Assembly: GCA_963772635.1 (NCBI GenBank)
Contig: CAVYYK010000032.1
Coordinates: 62,001-126,000, forward strand
Direction of reading: 5' to 3'
DNA from: JAUXFS01 sp963772635
GTDB lineage: Bacteria; Pseudomonadota; Alphaproteobacteria; Rhodospirillales; Defluviicoccaceae
Length of the DNA stretch: 64,000 nt
A model generated the notes under the pieces. That model searched no databases, was not told the origin of the DNA, and saw only the letters and a program-made list of their open reading frames with translations. Within the stretch, counting starts at the first letter, position 1, and each line of letters opens with the position of its first letter. Position numbers and translations under genes: made by a program. This document shows, piece by piece, positions 35,143 to 44,411 of the stretch.

Positions 35143-35982
35143 ATGACCATCGACCTAGAACGTACCATCGACGCTGCCTGGGAGGCGCGCGATACCGTCG
35201 GCGTTGAAACCTCCGGGCCGATCCGCGACGCCGTCGAACAGGCCCTTGACATGCTCGATTCGGGGCGCGCTCGGGTGGCGGAGAGGATCGGCGATGGCTG
35301 GCAAGTCAACCAGTGGCTCAAAAAGGCCGTGCTTCTGTCGTTTCGCCTCAACGACATGGCACCCATTGCCGGCGGACCCGGCGGAGCGCCGTGGTTCGAC
35401 AAGGTGCCCTCCAAGTTCTTCGGCTGGGACGAGGCCCGCTTCCGGGCAGCCGGCTTTCGCGCGGTGCCCAACTGCACGGTCCGCCGTTCCGCCTACATCG
35501 CGCCGGGTGTGGTGCTGATGCCGTGCTTCGTCAATCTCGGCGCCTACGTCGATTCGGGCAGCATGATCGACACCTGGGCCACCGTCGGCTCATGCGCGCA
35601 GATCGGCAAGAACTGTCACATTTCCGGCGGCACCGGCATCGGCGGGGTCCTGGAGCCGCTGCAGGCGGGCCCGGTGATCATCGAGGACAACTGTTTCATC
35701 GGCGCCCGCGCCGAGGTCGCCGAAGGCGTTCGGGTCGGCGAAGGGTCGGTGCTGTCGATGGGGGTCTACATCGGTGCCTCGACCCGGATCATCGACCGCA
35801 CCACCGGCGAAGTGCACTACGGCGAAGTACCGCCGTATTCGGTGGTGGTCTCCGGAACCGTTCCCGGCAAGTCCCTCCCCGACGGCAACCCCGGTCCCGG
35901 TCTTTATTGCGCGGTGATCGTCAAGAGGGTGGACGAGCGGACACGGTCGAAAACATCCATCAACGAGCTGCTCAGGGCGTGA
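35143..35982 (+). CDS. dapD: 2,3,4,5-tetrahydropyridine-2,6-dicarboxylate N-succinyltransferase
   Basis: Succinylates tetrahydrodipicolinate in the lysine/diaminopimelate pathway. The left-handed beta-helix repeats run through APGVVLMPCFVNLGAYVDSGSMIDTWATVGSCAQIGKN in pieces, and HISGGTGIGGVLEPLQA is the diagnostic loop. N-terminal helical domain and C-terminal TSINELLR are normal; 279 residues. It is followed after 36 bases by dapE, the enzyme two steps later. Confidence 0.96.
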   Translation: MTIDLERTIDAAWEARDTVGVETSGPIRDAVEQALDMLDSGRARVAERIGDGWQVNQWLKKAVLLSFRLNDMAPIAGGPGGAPWFDKVPSKFFGWDEARFRAAGFRAVPNCTVRRSAYIAPGVVLMPCFVNLGAYVDSGSMIDTWATVGSCAQIGKNCHISGGTGIGGVLEPLQAGPVIIEDNCFIGARAEVAEGVRVGEGSVLSMGVYIGASTRIIDRTTGEVHYGEVPPYSVVVSGTVPGKSLPDGNPGPGLYCAVIVKRVDERTRSKTSINELLRA

Positions 35983-36018
35983 CGATACAAGCCCGCCACC
36001 GGCAGCGGAGGCGAATTC

Positions 36019-37180
36019 TTGCTTCCGCGCGTTGATCCGCTGGCACTGAGCCGCGCCTTGATCCGCTGCCCGAGCGTCACCCCGATCGACGCCGGCGCCC
36101 TCGACGTGTTGCAAGCCGCACTCGAGGGGACTGGGATTCGTCTGCACTCGTCTGCCGTTCTCCGAACCGGGAACGGCGGACGTAGACAACCTCTATGCCC
36201 GGATCGGCGGCCGGCCGCCGAATTTCTGCTTTGCCGGCCATACCGACGTGGTGCCGGTGGGCGACGAGGCCGCATGGACATGCGATCCGTTTGGAGGCGA
36301 GATCCGCGACGGCAGGCTCTACGGTCGCGGTGCGTCCGACATGAAGGCGGCGATCGCCTGCTTCGCCGCCGCCGCGGGCCGCTTCCTCGCCGATCGTGGA
36401 GACGCCTTCGACGGTTCGCTCAGCCTATTGATCACCGGCGACGAGGAAGGCCCGTCGATCAACGGCACCGGCAAGGTCCTCCGGTGGCTGGGCGAGCGTG
36501 GCGAGATCCTCGATGCCTGCCTTGTCGGCGAGCCCACCAACCCGAACACCCTCGGCGAGATGATCAAGATCGGCCGCCGCGGCAGCCTCAATTGCGCTCT
36601 CACCGTCCACGGCATACAGGGCCACGCCGCCTACCCGCAGAGGGCCGACAACCCGATCCCCCGGCTGGTGCGGATGCTCGCCGCCATCGACGACACGCCG
36701 CTGGATCACGGCACCGCCCACTTCGACCCCTCCATCCTGACGGTGACCACCATCGACGTCGGCAACGCCGCGACCAACGTCATTCCCGCCCGCGCCGGCG
36801 CCAAGTTCAACATCCGGTTCAACGACCGACATACCCCGGAAGGCCTGAAAGCTTGGCTCGAGGACCGTTTCCAGGCATTCGGCGGCCGTTTCGAGATCGA
36901 AACCCAATGCACCGGCGTGGCGTTCCTGAGCCCGCCCGGCCGGCTCAGCCGGGTCGTCGCCGACGCGGTTCGGCGGGTGACCGGACTGGAACCCGAGCTG
37001 AGCACGAGCGGCGGCACGTCGGACGCCCGCTTCATCAAGGACGCCTGCCCGGTCGCCGAATTCGGCATGCCCGGCGAGACCGCCCACAAGGTGGACGAGA
37101 ACGTCGCCGTCGCCGATGTGGCGACACTGACGGACATCTACGTCGCGGTCATCGACCGCTTCTTCGCCCCGGAGCGCTGA
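36019..37180 (+). CDS. dapE: Succinyl-diaminopimelate desuccinylase (apparent +1 frameshift at 36126-36129)
   Basis: A metallopeptidase-fold enzyme that releases succinate from succinyl-diaminopimelate. Zinc-binding residues sit in FCFAGHTDVVPVGD, GRGASDMKAAIA, TGDEEGPSINGT and near the C-terminus. The start TTG (36019) encodes LPRVDPLALSRALIRCPSV; after LQAALEG the sense moves one base on. Reading the GGGG at 36126-36129 as GGG gives LEGLGFVCTRLPFSEPGTAD, which fits the family well. This and its intact neighbour dapD argue for a sequencing insertion rather than gene loss. Confidence 0.92.
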
Positions 37181-37746
37181 TGCCGACACTCCGGGAAACG
37201 GTGATGTCGATCTACGGCGCCTATCGCCTGGCGCGGCTGGATGCGACCGGCATGTCGTACTTCGACACATCGGACGCCGGTTTCTGGCGGTCGTTCTTCG
37301 CCGCCGTGATCGTCGCCCCGTTATATGCGATTTTGCTGGCGATCCGCTTTCCGATCATCGCGGCGGATGCCGATCCGACCCGGTTCTTCCTTACCGAAAC
37401 CATCGCCTACGTGCTGTCCTGGACCGCGTACCCGCTGGTCATCGCGTCGCTGACCCGGAGGCTCGGGTGCTGGGACCGGTTTCCGGGCTACATCGTCGCC
37501 TACAACTGGTCGATGGTCCTGCAGATCGCTCTCGTTTTAATGATTGCCCTTGTCTCGATCACAGGCGTCGTTCCGGAGGAAGCCGGCCCGTTTCTCTCGT
37601 TGGCGACCTACGTGGTGATACTCGGGTACGTATGGTTCATCGCCCGGGCCGCACTCGGGGTGCCGGCGCTGACCGCCGCCGGCATCGTCGCCCTCGACAT
37701 CGCGCTCAGCTATTTCATCGACTACTTCGCCGACAGGCTTTACTGA
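37180..37746 (+). CDS. Membrane protein of unknown function coupled to dapE
   Basis: A 188-residue protein with about five TM helices (for example SFFAAVIVAPLYAILLAI, ETIAYVLSWTAYPLVIA, IALVLMIALVSITG, YVVILGYVWFIARAAL). The start ATG overlaps the dapE stop (TGATG), so it is co-translated. It resembles Yip1-like small membrane proteins only in general build; no motif settles a function. It converges on the Bcr/CflA transporter gene with nine bases between stops. Confidence 0.6.
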   Translation: MPTLRETVMSIYGAYRLARLDATGMSYFDTSDAGFWRSFFAAVIVAPLYAILLAIRFPIIAADADPTRFFLTETIAYVLSWTAYPLVIASLTRRLGCWDRFPGYIVAYNWSMVLQIALVLMIALVSITGVVPEEAGPFLSLATYVVILGYVWFIARAALGVPALTAAGIVALDIALSYFIDYFADRLY

Positions 37747-37755
37747 TCCCCCGGC

Positions 37756-38976
37756 TCAGGGCGACCCGCCCGCCCGACGACGCCAAACCAGGAGCATGTA
37801 CGCGGCGAAGGCGGCGGCGGCGGCCATCGCGATCACCGCCGCCATCGGCAACGGCGAGGTGGGAGCGAAGGCGCCGACCGCCAGGCTGGCGGTGCCGGCG
37901 ACGGCCATTTGCAGAAAGCCCAGTACCGCCGAAGCGGCACCGGCAATGCGCGGGAACGGCGCCAACGCGCCGGCGAAGCCGTCTGCCAGGACGAGCCCCA
38001 TGCCGGTGGTGAACACCATCATCGGCACGACGATCTGGATGACGCCAATGGCGCCCCAGAGCGCGATCGCCGCCATCGCGCCGCCGCCGGCAAGGCTGAG
38101 GCTGACCCCGACCGCAATCATCCGGTCGAGGCCGAAGCGGTGGGTCAGGCGGGCGGCGGCGAGGCTGCCCGACAGGAAGCCGGCGACGTTGAAGACGGCG
38201 AGCATGCCGTAGTGCGCGGGACTGAGCCCGAGCAGATCGATGAATACGAACGGCGAGCCGGCGGCGAACGCCATCAGCCCGGCAAACACGAAGGCGACCG
38301 CAAGGGAGTAGCCGTAATAGGTGGGGCTCGACAGCAGTACGCCGTAGCCGCGGACGAGATTGCGGAGATCGAGCGCTCCAGCGTCGGCATGAGGGTAGGT
38401 TTCCTCCAGAAGCGTCCACACTCCGACCAGAATCAGTACGCCGACGACGCACAGAAAAGCGAAGGCGGCGCGCCAGCCGAACCACACCTGCAGGTAGCCG
38501 CCGACGATCGGCGCCACCGCCGGCGAGATGGCGAGGGCGACGCCGATGTAGGCCATCGCCTTCGCCGACCGGGTCGGCCCGTAGACGTCGCGGACGATCG
38601 CCCGGCCGAGGACCGGGCCCGAGCACGCCGCCATCCCCTGCGCCAGGCGGCCGGCGATCAGTCCCTCGATGGTGGTGGCGAAAACACAGGCGAAGCTGGC
38701 GGCGACATAGAGGGTGACGCCGACGAGCAGCACCGGCCGCCGGCCGAAACGGTCGGAGAGCGGTCCGTAGATCAGCTGACAAACGGCGAAGCCGAACAGA
38801 AACATCGAGAGGGTCAGGTTGACGGTCGCCGCGTCGGTCGCCATCGACGCGACCAGCGAGGGCAGCGACGGGATGTAGATGGAGGTGGAGATCTGCCCCA
38901 GCGCCACCAGCGTCGTCAGCAGGGCGCCGACGGAGAGGGATTCGGGGTGCGGCTTCGGGCCGGGCGAGCGCAGCAT
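37756..38976 (-). CDS. Bcr/CflA family multidrug efflux MFS transporter
   Basis: A 406-residue major-facilitator protein with 12 TM helices. The DHA1 motif A is YGPLSDRFGRRPVLLVG between TM2 and TM3, SIYIPSLPSLVASM is the family's TM1 end, and RAIVRDVYG follows TM4, as in Bcr/CflA drug exporters. It most likely exports drugs such as bicyclomycin or chloramphenicol, but substrate cannot be derived. Single gene; Ada lies on the same strand 63 bases upstream of its start. Confidence 0.85.
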   Translation of the reverse strand: MLRSPGPKPHPESLSVGALLTTLVALGQISTSIYIPSLPSLVASMATDAATVNLTLSMFLFGFAVCQLIYGPLSDRFGRRPVLLVGVTLYVAASFACVFATTIEGLIAGRLAQGMAACSGPVLGRAIVRDVYGPTRSAKAMAYIGVALAISPAVAPIVGGYLQVWFGWRAAFAFLCVVGVLILVGVWTLLEETYPHADAGALDLRNLVRGYGVLLSSPTYYGYSLAVAFVFAGLMAFAAGSPFVFIDLLGLSPAHYGMLAVFNVAGFLSGSLAAARLTHRFGLDRMIAVGVSLSLAGGGAMAAIALWGAIGVIQIVVPMMVFTTGMGLVLADGFAGALAPFPRIAGAASAVLGFLQMAVAGTASLAVGAFAPTSPLPMAAVIAMAAAAAFAAYMLLVWRRRAGGSP

Positions 38977-39039
38977 GCCGCTTTATAGGGGGCGCCGACC
39001 ATCCGAAGCAAACGACGGCTGCCTGGCCGCCCGGTCCGA

Positions 39040-40119
39040 TCAGCTCCTACGTTCCCGCTCGAGCAATGCCTTCTTGCGCTCGACACCCCAGCGATAGCCG
39101 TGCATCTTGCCGTCACTGCCGACCGCCCGATGGCACGGCACCACCAGCGAGACGGGATTGGTGGCGCAGGCTCGCCCCACCGCACGGGCGGCGCCCGGTT
39201 GGCCGAGGGCGATGGCGATCTCGCCGTAAGTTCGGGTTTCGCCCGACGGAATCGCCTGCAACTCTCGCCACACCCGCCACTGGAACGCCGTCGCCCGGAT
39301 GTCGAGCGGCAGATCGGCGTGGGGCGTGGCGGAATCGGCGAGGTCGAGAACGGCGCCGACCCATTCGGCGAGGGCGCCGTCGTCGCGGCCGATCTCGGCT
39401 TCCGGGAACTCGGTTTCCAGTTCCGCCTGGAGAAACGCCTCGGTATCGCCGAACGACACCATGCAAACGCCCCGTTCCGTTGCCGCCACCAGAAGCCGGC
39501 CGAGCGAACCCAACCGGGGATGCGCGACGATCGCGTAGGTAATGCGAGCGCCACGACCGCCCTTGGCGTAGGAGGCCGGAGTCATTCCCAAATGAGCCGG
39601 CGCCTTTTCGTAGAGCCGGCTCGACGACCCGTAACCCGCACCGTAGAGGGCCATCGTCACCGGCTCACCCGCCCTCAGCGACTGCTTCAGGCGGCCGAGC
39701 CTTATCGCCTCCGCGTACTGGCGCGGCGAGACCCCCATCATCGCCTTGAACAGCCGTTGCAGATGGTGGGGGCTGATCCCGACGGCTGATCCCAACTCGT
39801 CGAGAGTGGGGACACCCTCGTCGCGGGTTTCGATCGTTCGACAGACCGTTCTCACCGTGGCGATGCGGGGATCGACGGTTTCGGCGCGTTCCGGCCGGCA
39901 GCGTTTGCACGGCCGGAAGCCGGCGTGAACGGCCGCCTCGGGTACGGCGAAGAAGCTCACCTGGGCGCGGCCGGCCTTGCGGCTGGGACAGGACGGCCGG
40001 CAGAACACGCCGGTCGAGCGCACGGCGTAGACGAAGGCGCCGTCGCATCGAACGTCACGGTCGAGCACCGCCCGCCAGCGCTGCTCGTCGGTATCGGGGA
40101 AAGAGAGAATGTTGTTCAT
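39040..40119 (-). CDS. ada: Bifunctional DNA repair protein/transcriptional regulator Ada
   Basis: 359 residues in three parts: an N-terminal Ada zinc domain with four Cys in VFCRPSCPSRKAGRAQ and PCKRCRPE (methylphosphotriester acceptor), an AraC-type helix-turn-helix (ISPHHLQRLFKAMMGVSPRQYAEAIRL in parts), and a C-terminal O6-alkylguanine transferase with acceptor Cys in LVVPCHRAVGSDG. Full-length architecture as in E. coli. The ATG at 40119 is chosen because the longer frame upstream is a shadow of the neighbouring gene. It would repair alkylation damage and activate its regulon. Confidence 0.92.
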   Translation of the reverse strand: MNNILSFPDTDEQRWRAVLDRDVRCDGAFVYAVRSTGVFCRPSCPSRKAGRAQVSFFAVPEAAVHAGFRPCKRCRPERAETVDPRIATVRTVCRTIETRDEGVPTLDELGSAVGISPHHLQRLFKAMMGVSPRQYAEAIRLGRLKQSLRAGEPVTMALYGAGYGSSSRLYEKAPAHLGMTPASYAKGGRGARITYAIVAHPRLGSLGRLLVAATERGVCMVSFGDTEAFLQAELETEFPEAEIGRDDGALAEWVGAVLDLADSATPHADLPLDIRATAFQWRVWRELQAIPSGETRTYGEIAIALGQPGAARAVGRACATNPVSLVVPCHRAVGSDGKMHGYRWGVERKKALLERERRS

Positions 40120-40187
40120 CCCCCCATCGTAACCACGGCGGCGGCGAAATCTATCCGAAGCTTGCGATCGAATTTGCTCTTCTGGTT

Positions 40188-40922
40188 TCAGCCGAAGCGA
40201 TGCAGGCCGCGTCCGTTCCGGCGCAGCCAGGCCCGGCCGGCGTCGACGTCCTCGGTCAGCGACGCGACCGTGCGCCAGAACCCCCGGCCGTGGTCGCGAT
40301 GGGCCAGGTGGGCAACCTCGTGGGCGACGACGTAATCGAGCACGCCCGCCGGCGCCATCACCAGCCGCCACGAGAACGACAGGTTGCCGGCGGCCGAGCA
40401 CGACCCCCAGCGCGAGCGGGTATCGCGGACGGTGATCCGCCCGTGAGCGCGGCCGAGGGTTGCCGCCTTGTCGCCGACCCTCGCGCCGATCTCGACGCGA
40501 GCCTGGCGGCGCAACCAGTCGGCGACCCGCCGCGGCAGGTCCTCGGCCCGGCCGGCAACGATGATCTCGCCGCCTTCGCGCCGGACCGCGGGGAAGGTCC
40601 GGGCGTGGTGGCGGAGGCGATGGTCCTGGCCGAGAAACGGCAGCACCGCGCCGTCGACGAACGGCACCCTGGGCGGGATCGCCGCAAGACGGCGGAGGAT
40701 CCAACCGGCATGATTGCGCGCCAGGGCGACACCGTCTTCGAACGACGCCCGCTCGGGGATCGTCACCAGCGCACCGTCGCCCTCGGCGTCGAGGCGGAGG
40801 ACGACCCGCCGCGCCCGCGGGTGCCGACGCACGGTGAGGGGCACGGCGCGGCCGTCGAGGTCGAGGACGACCCTGTGCTCACGCGGCCGCGAGCGGGTCC
40901 GGAGGGGCGACAAGAGGTTCAC
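40188..40922 (-). CDS. YgjP-like (DUF45/SprT-type) zinc metallopeptidase family protein
   Basis: A 244-residue protein with the zinc motif VVAHEVAHLAHRDHGRGFW and the family's RSRWGSCSAAGNLSFSWRL stretch. Members are HExxH-type (here HEVAH) putative proteases of unknown target. Its start overlaps the stop of the DHDPS-family gene as ATGA; it appears to close an operon that starts with tauE-like/SCO1/cobB. Confidence 0.82.
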   Translation of the reverse strand: MNLLSPLRTRSRPREHRVVLDLDGRAVPLTVRRHPRARRVVLRLDAEGDGALVTIPERASFEDGVALARNHAGWILRRLAAIPPRVPFVDGAVLPFLGQDHRLRHHARTFPAVRREGGEIIVAGRAEDLPRRVADWLRRQARVEIGARVGDKAATLGRAHGRITVRDTRSRWGSCSAAGNLSFSWRLVMAPAGVLDYVVAHEVAHLAHRDHGRGFWRTVASLTEDVDAGRAWLRRNGRGLHRFG

Positions 40923-41839
40923 GGTGCCGGCGGCGGATTGAAATCGAGGCTTTCGAGGGTGATGAACAGGTCGGCGGCGTTGGTGGGGTTCAGTCGCGCC
41001 AACGGCGGTCTGATATGGAGCCAGCCGTCGTCACCGGTGTGGCGTGCCATGATCTCCTTGAGCGCCGCGCTGAGCGGCAACGCCGAGATCGCATTGCGCA
41101 CCGCCGTCAGCCTCGCCTGTATGTGTGCCGCCCGCTCGCCGTCTCCCTCCCGCCAGGCGGCGTACACCTCGGCGGCGAGGAACGCGGCGACGTTGGCGAC
41201 GGCGGTGATGCAGCCGACGCCGCCATTTTGGAGCAGCGGCAACAGGAACTCGTCCGAGCCGCTGAGAACGCCGAAGCCGGGAAAGGCCTGGGCGTTGCGG
41301 ATCATGTTGTCGATATCGCCGGAGCTGTCCTTCACCCCCGCCACCACGTCCGGATAGCGCTTGAGCAGCCGGTCGATCAGGTCGTGGCCGAGAAACACGC
41401 CCGACATCTGCGGGAAGTGATAGAGGTAGATGCGAAGCCGCGCATCGCCCACCCGCTCGATGACCTCGGCATAGGACGCGAACAAGCCGTCGTCGCTGAC
41501 GTTCTTGTAGTAGAACGGCGGCAGCATCAGCACCCCGGCGGCGCCCAGCTCCACCGCCTTGCGGGTCAATCGGACGGTGTCGGTCAGCGCGCAGCATCCG
41601 GTGCCCGGCAGCAGCACGTTGCCCGGAATGCCGTCCTCGATCAGGCCTTCGAGCAGGCGCTCCCGCTCTTCCACCGAGAACGAGTTGGCCTCGCCGGTGG
41701 TTCCCAGGACCGAAAGCCCGTCGCAGCCGTTGTCGCGGAGCCACCGGCAATGACGGGCGATCGCCGCGCGGTCGGGCGCGAGATCACCGTCGAGCGGCGT
41801 CAGCACCGCGGCAAAAACACCTTGAACGGATGAGTTCAT
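40919..41839 (-). CDS. Dihydrodipicolinate synthase/N-acetylneuraminate lyase family protein
   Basis: A 306-residue class I aldolase barrel. The Schiff-base lysine lies in VVAGVKDSSGD and the catalytic Tyr in IYLYHFPQM; the carboxylate-binding loop reads LGTTGEANSFS. The usual DapA GTTGES becomes GTTGEA and the second signature differs, so a role other than lysine synthesis (an aldolase of keto-acids or sugar acids) is more likely. Located in an operon between a YcgN-like protein and a metallopeptidase, which gives no hint of substrate. Confidence 0.8.
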   Translation of the reverse strand: MNSSVQGVFAAVLTPLDGDLAPDRAAIARHCRWLRDNGCDGLSVLGTTGEANSFSVEERERLLEGLIEDGIPGNVLLPGTGCCALTDTVRLTRKAVELGAAGVLMLPPFYYKNVSDDGLFASYAEVIERVGDARLRIYLYHFPQMSGVFLGHDLIDRLLKRYPDVVAGVKDSSGDIDNMIRNAQAFPGFGVLSGSDEFLLPLLQNGGVGCITAVANVAAFLAAEVYAAWREGDGERAAHIQARLTAVRNAISALPLSAALKEIMARHTGDDGWLHIRPPLARLNPTNAADLFITLESLDFNPPPAP

Positions 41840-41857
41840 TGTCGGCCCCCTTGTTCC

Positions 41858-42319
41858 TTACGCCGGCCAGGTCACGATGTGATGCTCCAGCGGTCCCGCC
41901 CGTTTCTCCGGCACCGCCCGCCCTCGCACGGAGACGCCGACGCTGTGGACCAGTTCCGGGTCCCCGGACACCAGCGGGTGCCACCACGCCAATTCGCGGC
42001 CCTCGGCAAGCACACGATAGGCACACGAGGCCGGCAGCCAATGGAAATCCTTGATGTTGTCTGCGGCGAGAACCTCGCAGTTCGCTACGTAACGGTGTCG
42101 CTTTTCGTATTTGGCGCATCGGCAGGTATGGGTGTTCAGCAACCTGCAGGCCACTTCGGTGTGGCTGATCTCGCCGGTCGCCTCGTCCTCGAGCTTCTCG
42201 AGACAGCACTTGCCGCAGCCGTCGCACAGCGACTCCCATTCGTCATGGGTCATTTCCGCGAGCGTCTTCCGTTCCCAGAAAGGGCGTTCCGTCGCGGCTT
42301 CGGTTGATGGTGCGGACAT
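41858..42319 (-). CDS. YcgN/YkgJ-family cysteine-cluster protein
   Basis: A 153-residue protein with the family's CDGCGKCCLEKLED motif (CxxCxxCC), further Cys in ACRLLNTHTCRCAKY and NCEVL, and the conserved WHPLVSGD. Such proteins are thought to bind zinc or iron-sulfur; their function is unknown. Start 42319 has AGGAG 11 bases upstream; a start at 42385 is also open and overlaps cobB by 11 bases. Confidence 0.82.
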   Translation of the reverse strand: MSAPSTEAATERPFWERKTLAEMTHDEWESLCDGCGKCCLEKLEDEATGEISHTEVACRLLNTHTCRCAKYEKRHRYVANCEVLAADNIKDFHWLPASCAYRVLAEGRELAWWHPLVSGDPELVHSVGVSVRGRAVPEKRAGPLEHHIVTWPA

Positions 42320-42374
42320 GCGCGAAGTTCTCCTGGCGACGCGTTCCTGGAGCCAATGTCGTTCGGTTTCGCCC

Positions 42375-43721
42375 TCAACCGTCAACAGCGCCGTTGATAC
42401 CGGCTGGATCCTCGGAATCGATGAGGTGGACGAAGGAGCCGATCACCGATCCCTCGACGAGCCCGGCCGTGCCCAGATCCCGTCCCGATGCATCGGCACA
42501 GGTGAACAGCGGCCTGCCGGGGCCCTCGCCGACGACGCGGGCGTAATGGAACTCGTGGCCGCGAAACCGGGCGCCGGCGGTGCCGAGCGGACAGTCGACG
42601 GCGAGTTCCGCCCGCCGGTAACCCAGGTGCAGCCGGCGCTCGGCGAACGAGGTTTCGAGCGGCAGAAGGTCGGCCATGGCATGGCGATGGCCCTCGGCGT
42701 CGACGAGACCCCGGCCCAACACCATGTAGCCGCCGCATTCACCGAATATCGTCGCCCCGCTATCGGCGAGGGTCCGCAGGCCATCGATGAACGCTCGATT
42801 GGCGGCGAGGGTGCCGGCGTGCAGCTCGGGATACCCGCCCGGCAGGTAGACGGCATCGGCGTCGGCGGCCGGCGAGTCGTCGTTCAGCGGCGAAAACGGC
42901 AGGATCTCGGCGCCGGCGGCCCGCCAGCCGTCGATCACCATCGGATAGCGGAAGGCGAAAGCCTCGTCTTCGGCGACGGCGATCCGTTGCCCGAGGGGTG
43001 GCAACGGCCGGGCTATGCCTGGTCTCTCGCTTTGCGTCCACGACCGGGCCATCGAACAAAGCGCGCCGACATCCACGTGATCGGCGATCATCGCGGCGGC
43101 GTGGTCGAGAAAAGCATCGAGCTCGGGATGCTCGACCGCCTGGACCAGTCCCAAGTGGCGCTCGGGCAGCTCCAACCCGTCGGCCCGCGGCAGGCAGCCG
43201 ATGACCCGGATCTCCGGCAAGGAAAGGGCGCACGCCTCGCGCAGAATGGCCGCGTGACGGTCGCCGCCGATCCGGTTGAACACCACGCCGGCGATGCGAA
43301 CCCCTGGACGATGGCCGGCAAATCCCCTGAGGACGGCCGCCGCCGATGCCGCCTGGGCATGGGCGTCGATGACCAGAACCACCGGCCAGCCGCTGAGTTC
43401 GGCCAGATCCGCGGTCGACCCCTCGCTGACCGTGGCGCCGTCGAACAGCCCCATGACGCCTTCGCAGACGATGATCTCCGCCTCGTCGGTCAGGCGACAA
43501 GCGGCGGCAATCAGGGTCGACGCGCGCATTGCCCACGGATCGAGATTGAGGCAGGGCCGGCCGCTGGCTGCGGCGTGGAAGGCGGGGTCGATATAGTCGG
43601 GTCCGGCCTTGGCCGAGGCGACGGCGACGCCCGACTGCGCCAGGTGGCGCAACAGCCCGAGGGTGAAAACGGTCTTGCCGCTGCCCGAGGCGGGAGCGGC
43701 GACGATCAGGCCGCCGGTCAA
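42375..43721 (-). CDS. cobB: Cobyrinate/hydrogenobyrinate a,c-diamide synthase
   Basis: 448 residues with an N-terminal P-loop ATPase-like amidation domain (VAAPASGSGKTVFTLGLLRHL, DPAFH) and a C-terminal class I glutamine amidotransferase domain with nucleophile Cys in FGECGGYMVLGRGL. It amidates the a and c side chains of the corrin ring (CobB/CbiA). It starts with a TTG overlapping the SCO1 stop (TTGA), so it is co-translated with SCO1, an unusual pairing of heme-copper-oxidase maturation and cobalamin synthesis. Confidence 0.92.
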   Translation of the reverse strand: MTGGLIVAAPASGSGKTVFTLGLLRHLAQSGVAVASAKAGPDYIDPAFHAAASGRPCLNLDPWAMRASTLIAAACRLTDEAEIIVCEGVMGLFDGATVSEGSTADLAELSGWPVVLVIDAHAQAASAAAVLRGFAGHRPGVRIAGVVFNRIGGDRHAAILREACALSLPEIRVIGCLPRADGLELPERHLGLVQAVEHPELDAFLDHAAAMIADHVDVGALCSMARSWTQSERPGIARPLPPLGQRIAVAEDEAFAFRYPMVIDGWRAAGAEILPFSPLNDDSPAADADAVYLPGGYPELHAGTLAANRAFIDGLRTLADSGATIFGECGGYMVLGRGLVDAEGHRHAMADLLPLETSFAERRLHLGYRRAELAVDCPLGTAGARFRGHEFHYARVVGEGPGRPLFTCADASGRDLGTAGLVEGSVIGSFVHLIDSEDPAGINGAVDG

Positions 43722-44386
43722 GCCCCCTCCCCGGCAACGATCTTGTTCAGGCGCTCGGCCATCCGTTCGGGACTCACGTCGTGGCCGAAATGGCTGAGGA
43801 ACTGGCCGTCCGGCCCCATCAGGTAGGTGATCGAGGTGTGGTCCATGAGGTAGTCGTCGGCATCCGCCCCTTCTTCCGGCGCCTTGGCGTAGTACACCCG
43901 GTAGGCTTTGGCCACCGCGGCCACCTGCTCGGAGGTCCCGGTCAACGCCACCAGCCTGGGGTGGAAGAAATCCGCGTACTCCTTCATGTGCTCGACGGTG
44001 TCCCGCTCGGGATCGACGGTAATGAAAATCGGGACGATCTCGTCGGCCGCGGCGCCCATCAGATCCAATGCGTCCGAGTTTCGGGTCAACGCGGTCGGGC
44101 AGACATCGGGGCAGTAGGTGTACCCGAAATAGATCAACATGTAGCGGCCGCGGAAATCCGCGTCGGTGACCGTTTTGCCATGCTGATCGACGAGGGTAAA
44201 CGGTCCGCCGATCACCGGCGCCGGGGCAACCGCGGCCTGCTGGCCAGGACCTCCGAGGTCGGCTCCGAAATAGAGCCGTCCGGCGAGATAGGCAACGATG
44301 ACGATCGCAATCACCGATAGTCCGAGCGCGATGGCGTTGATCCGGCGGGTCTTGGCTCCGGCTTCGGCCGGCTTGTCTTGGCTCAC
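43718..44386 (-). CDS. SCO1/SenC/PrrC copper chaperone
   Basis: A 222-residue membrane-anchored thioredoxin-fold protein. One TM helix (about residues 16-35), then the copper-binding CxxxC in YFGYTYCPDVCPTAL and the third ligand His in YLMDHTSITYL. It delivers copper to the CuA or CuB site of terminal oxidases; with the cbb3 locus in the same window, the CuB site of CcoN is the likely target. The GTG at 44386 follows GGAGG, so it is preferred to the longer frame. Preceded by the tauE-like gene (25-base gap). Confidence 0.88.
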   Translation of the reverse strand: MSQDKPAEAGAKTRRINAIALGLSVIAIVIVAYLAGRLYFGADLGGPGQQAAVAPAPVIGGPFTLVDQHGKTVTDADFRGRYMLIYFGYTYCPDVCPTALTRNSDALDLMGAAADEIVPIFITVDPERDTVEHMKEYADFFHPRLVALTGTSEQVAAVAKAYRVYYAKAPEEGADADDYLMDHTSITYLMGPDGQFLSHFGHDVSPERMAERLNKIVAGEGA

Positions 44387-44411
44387 GTTCGCTGTCCTCC
44401 GAACACTCCGT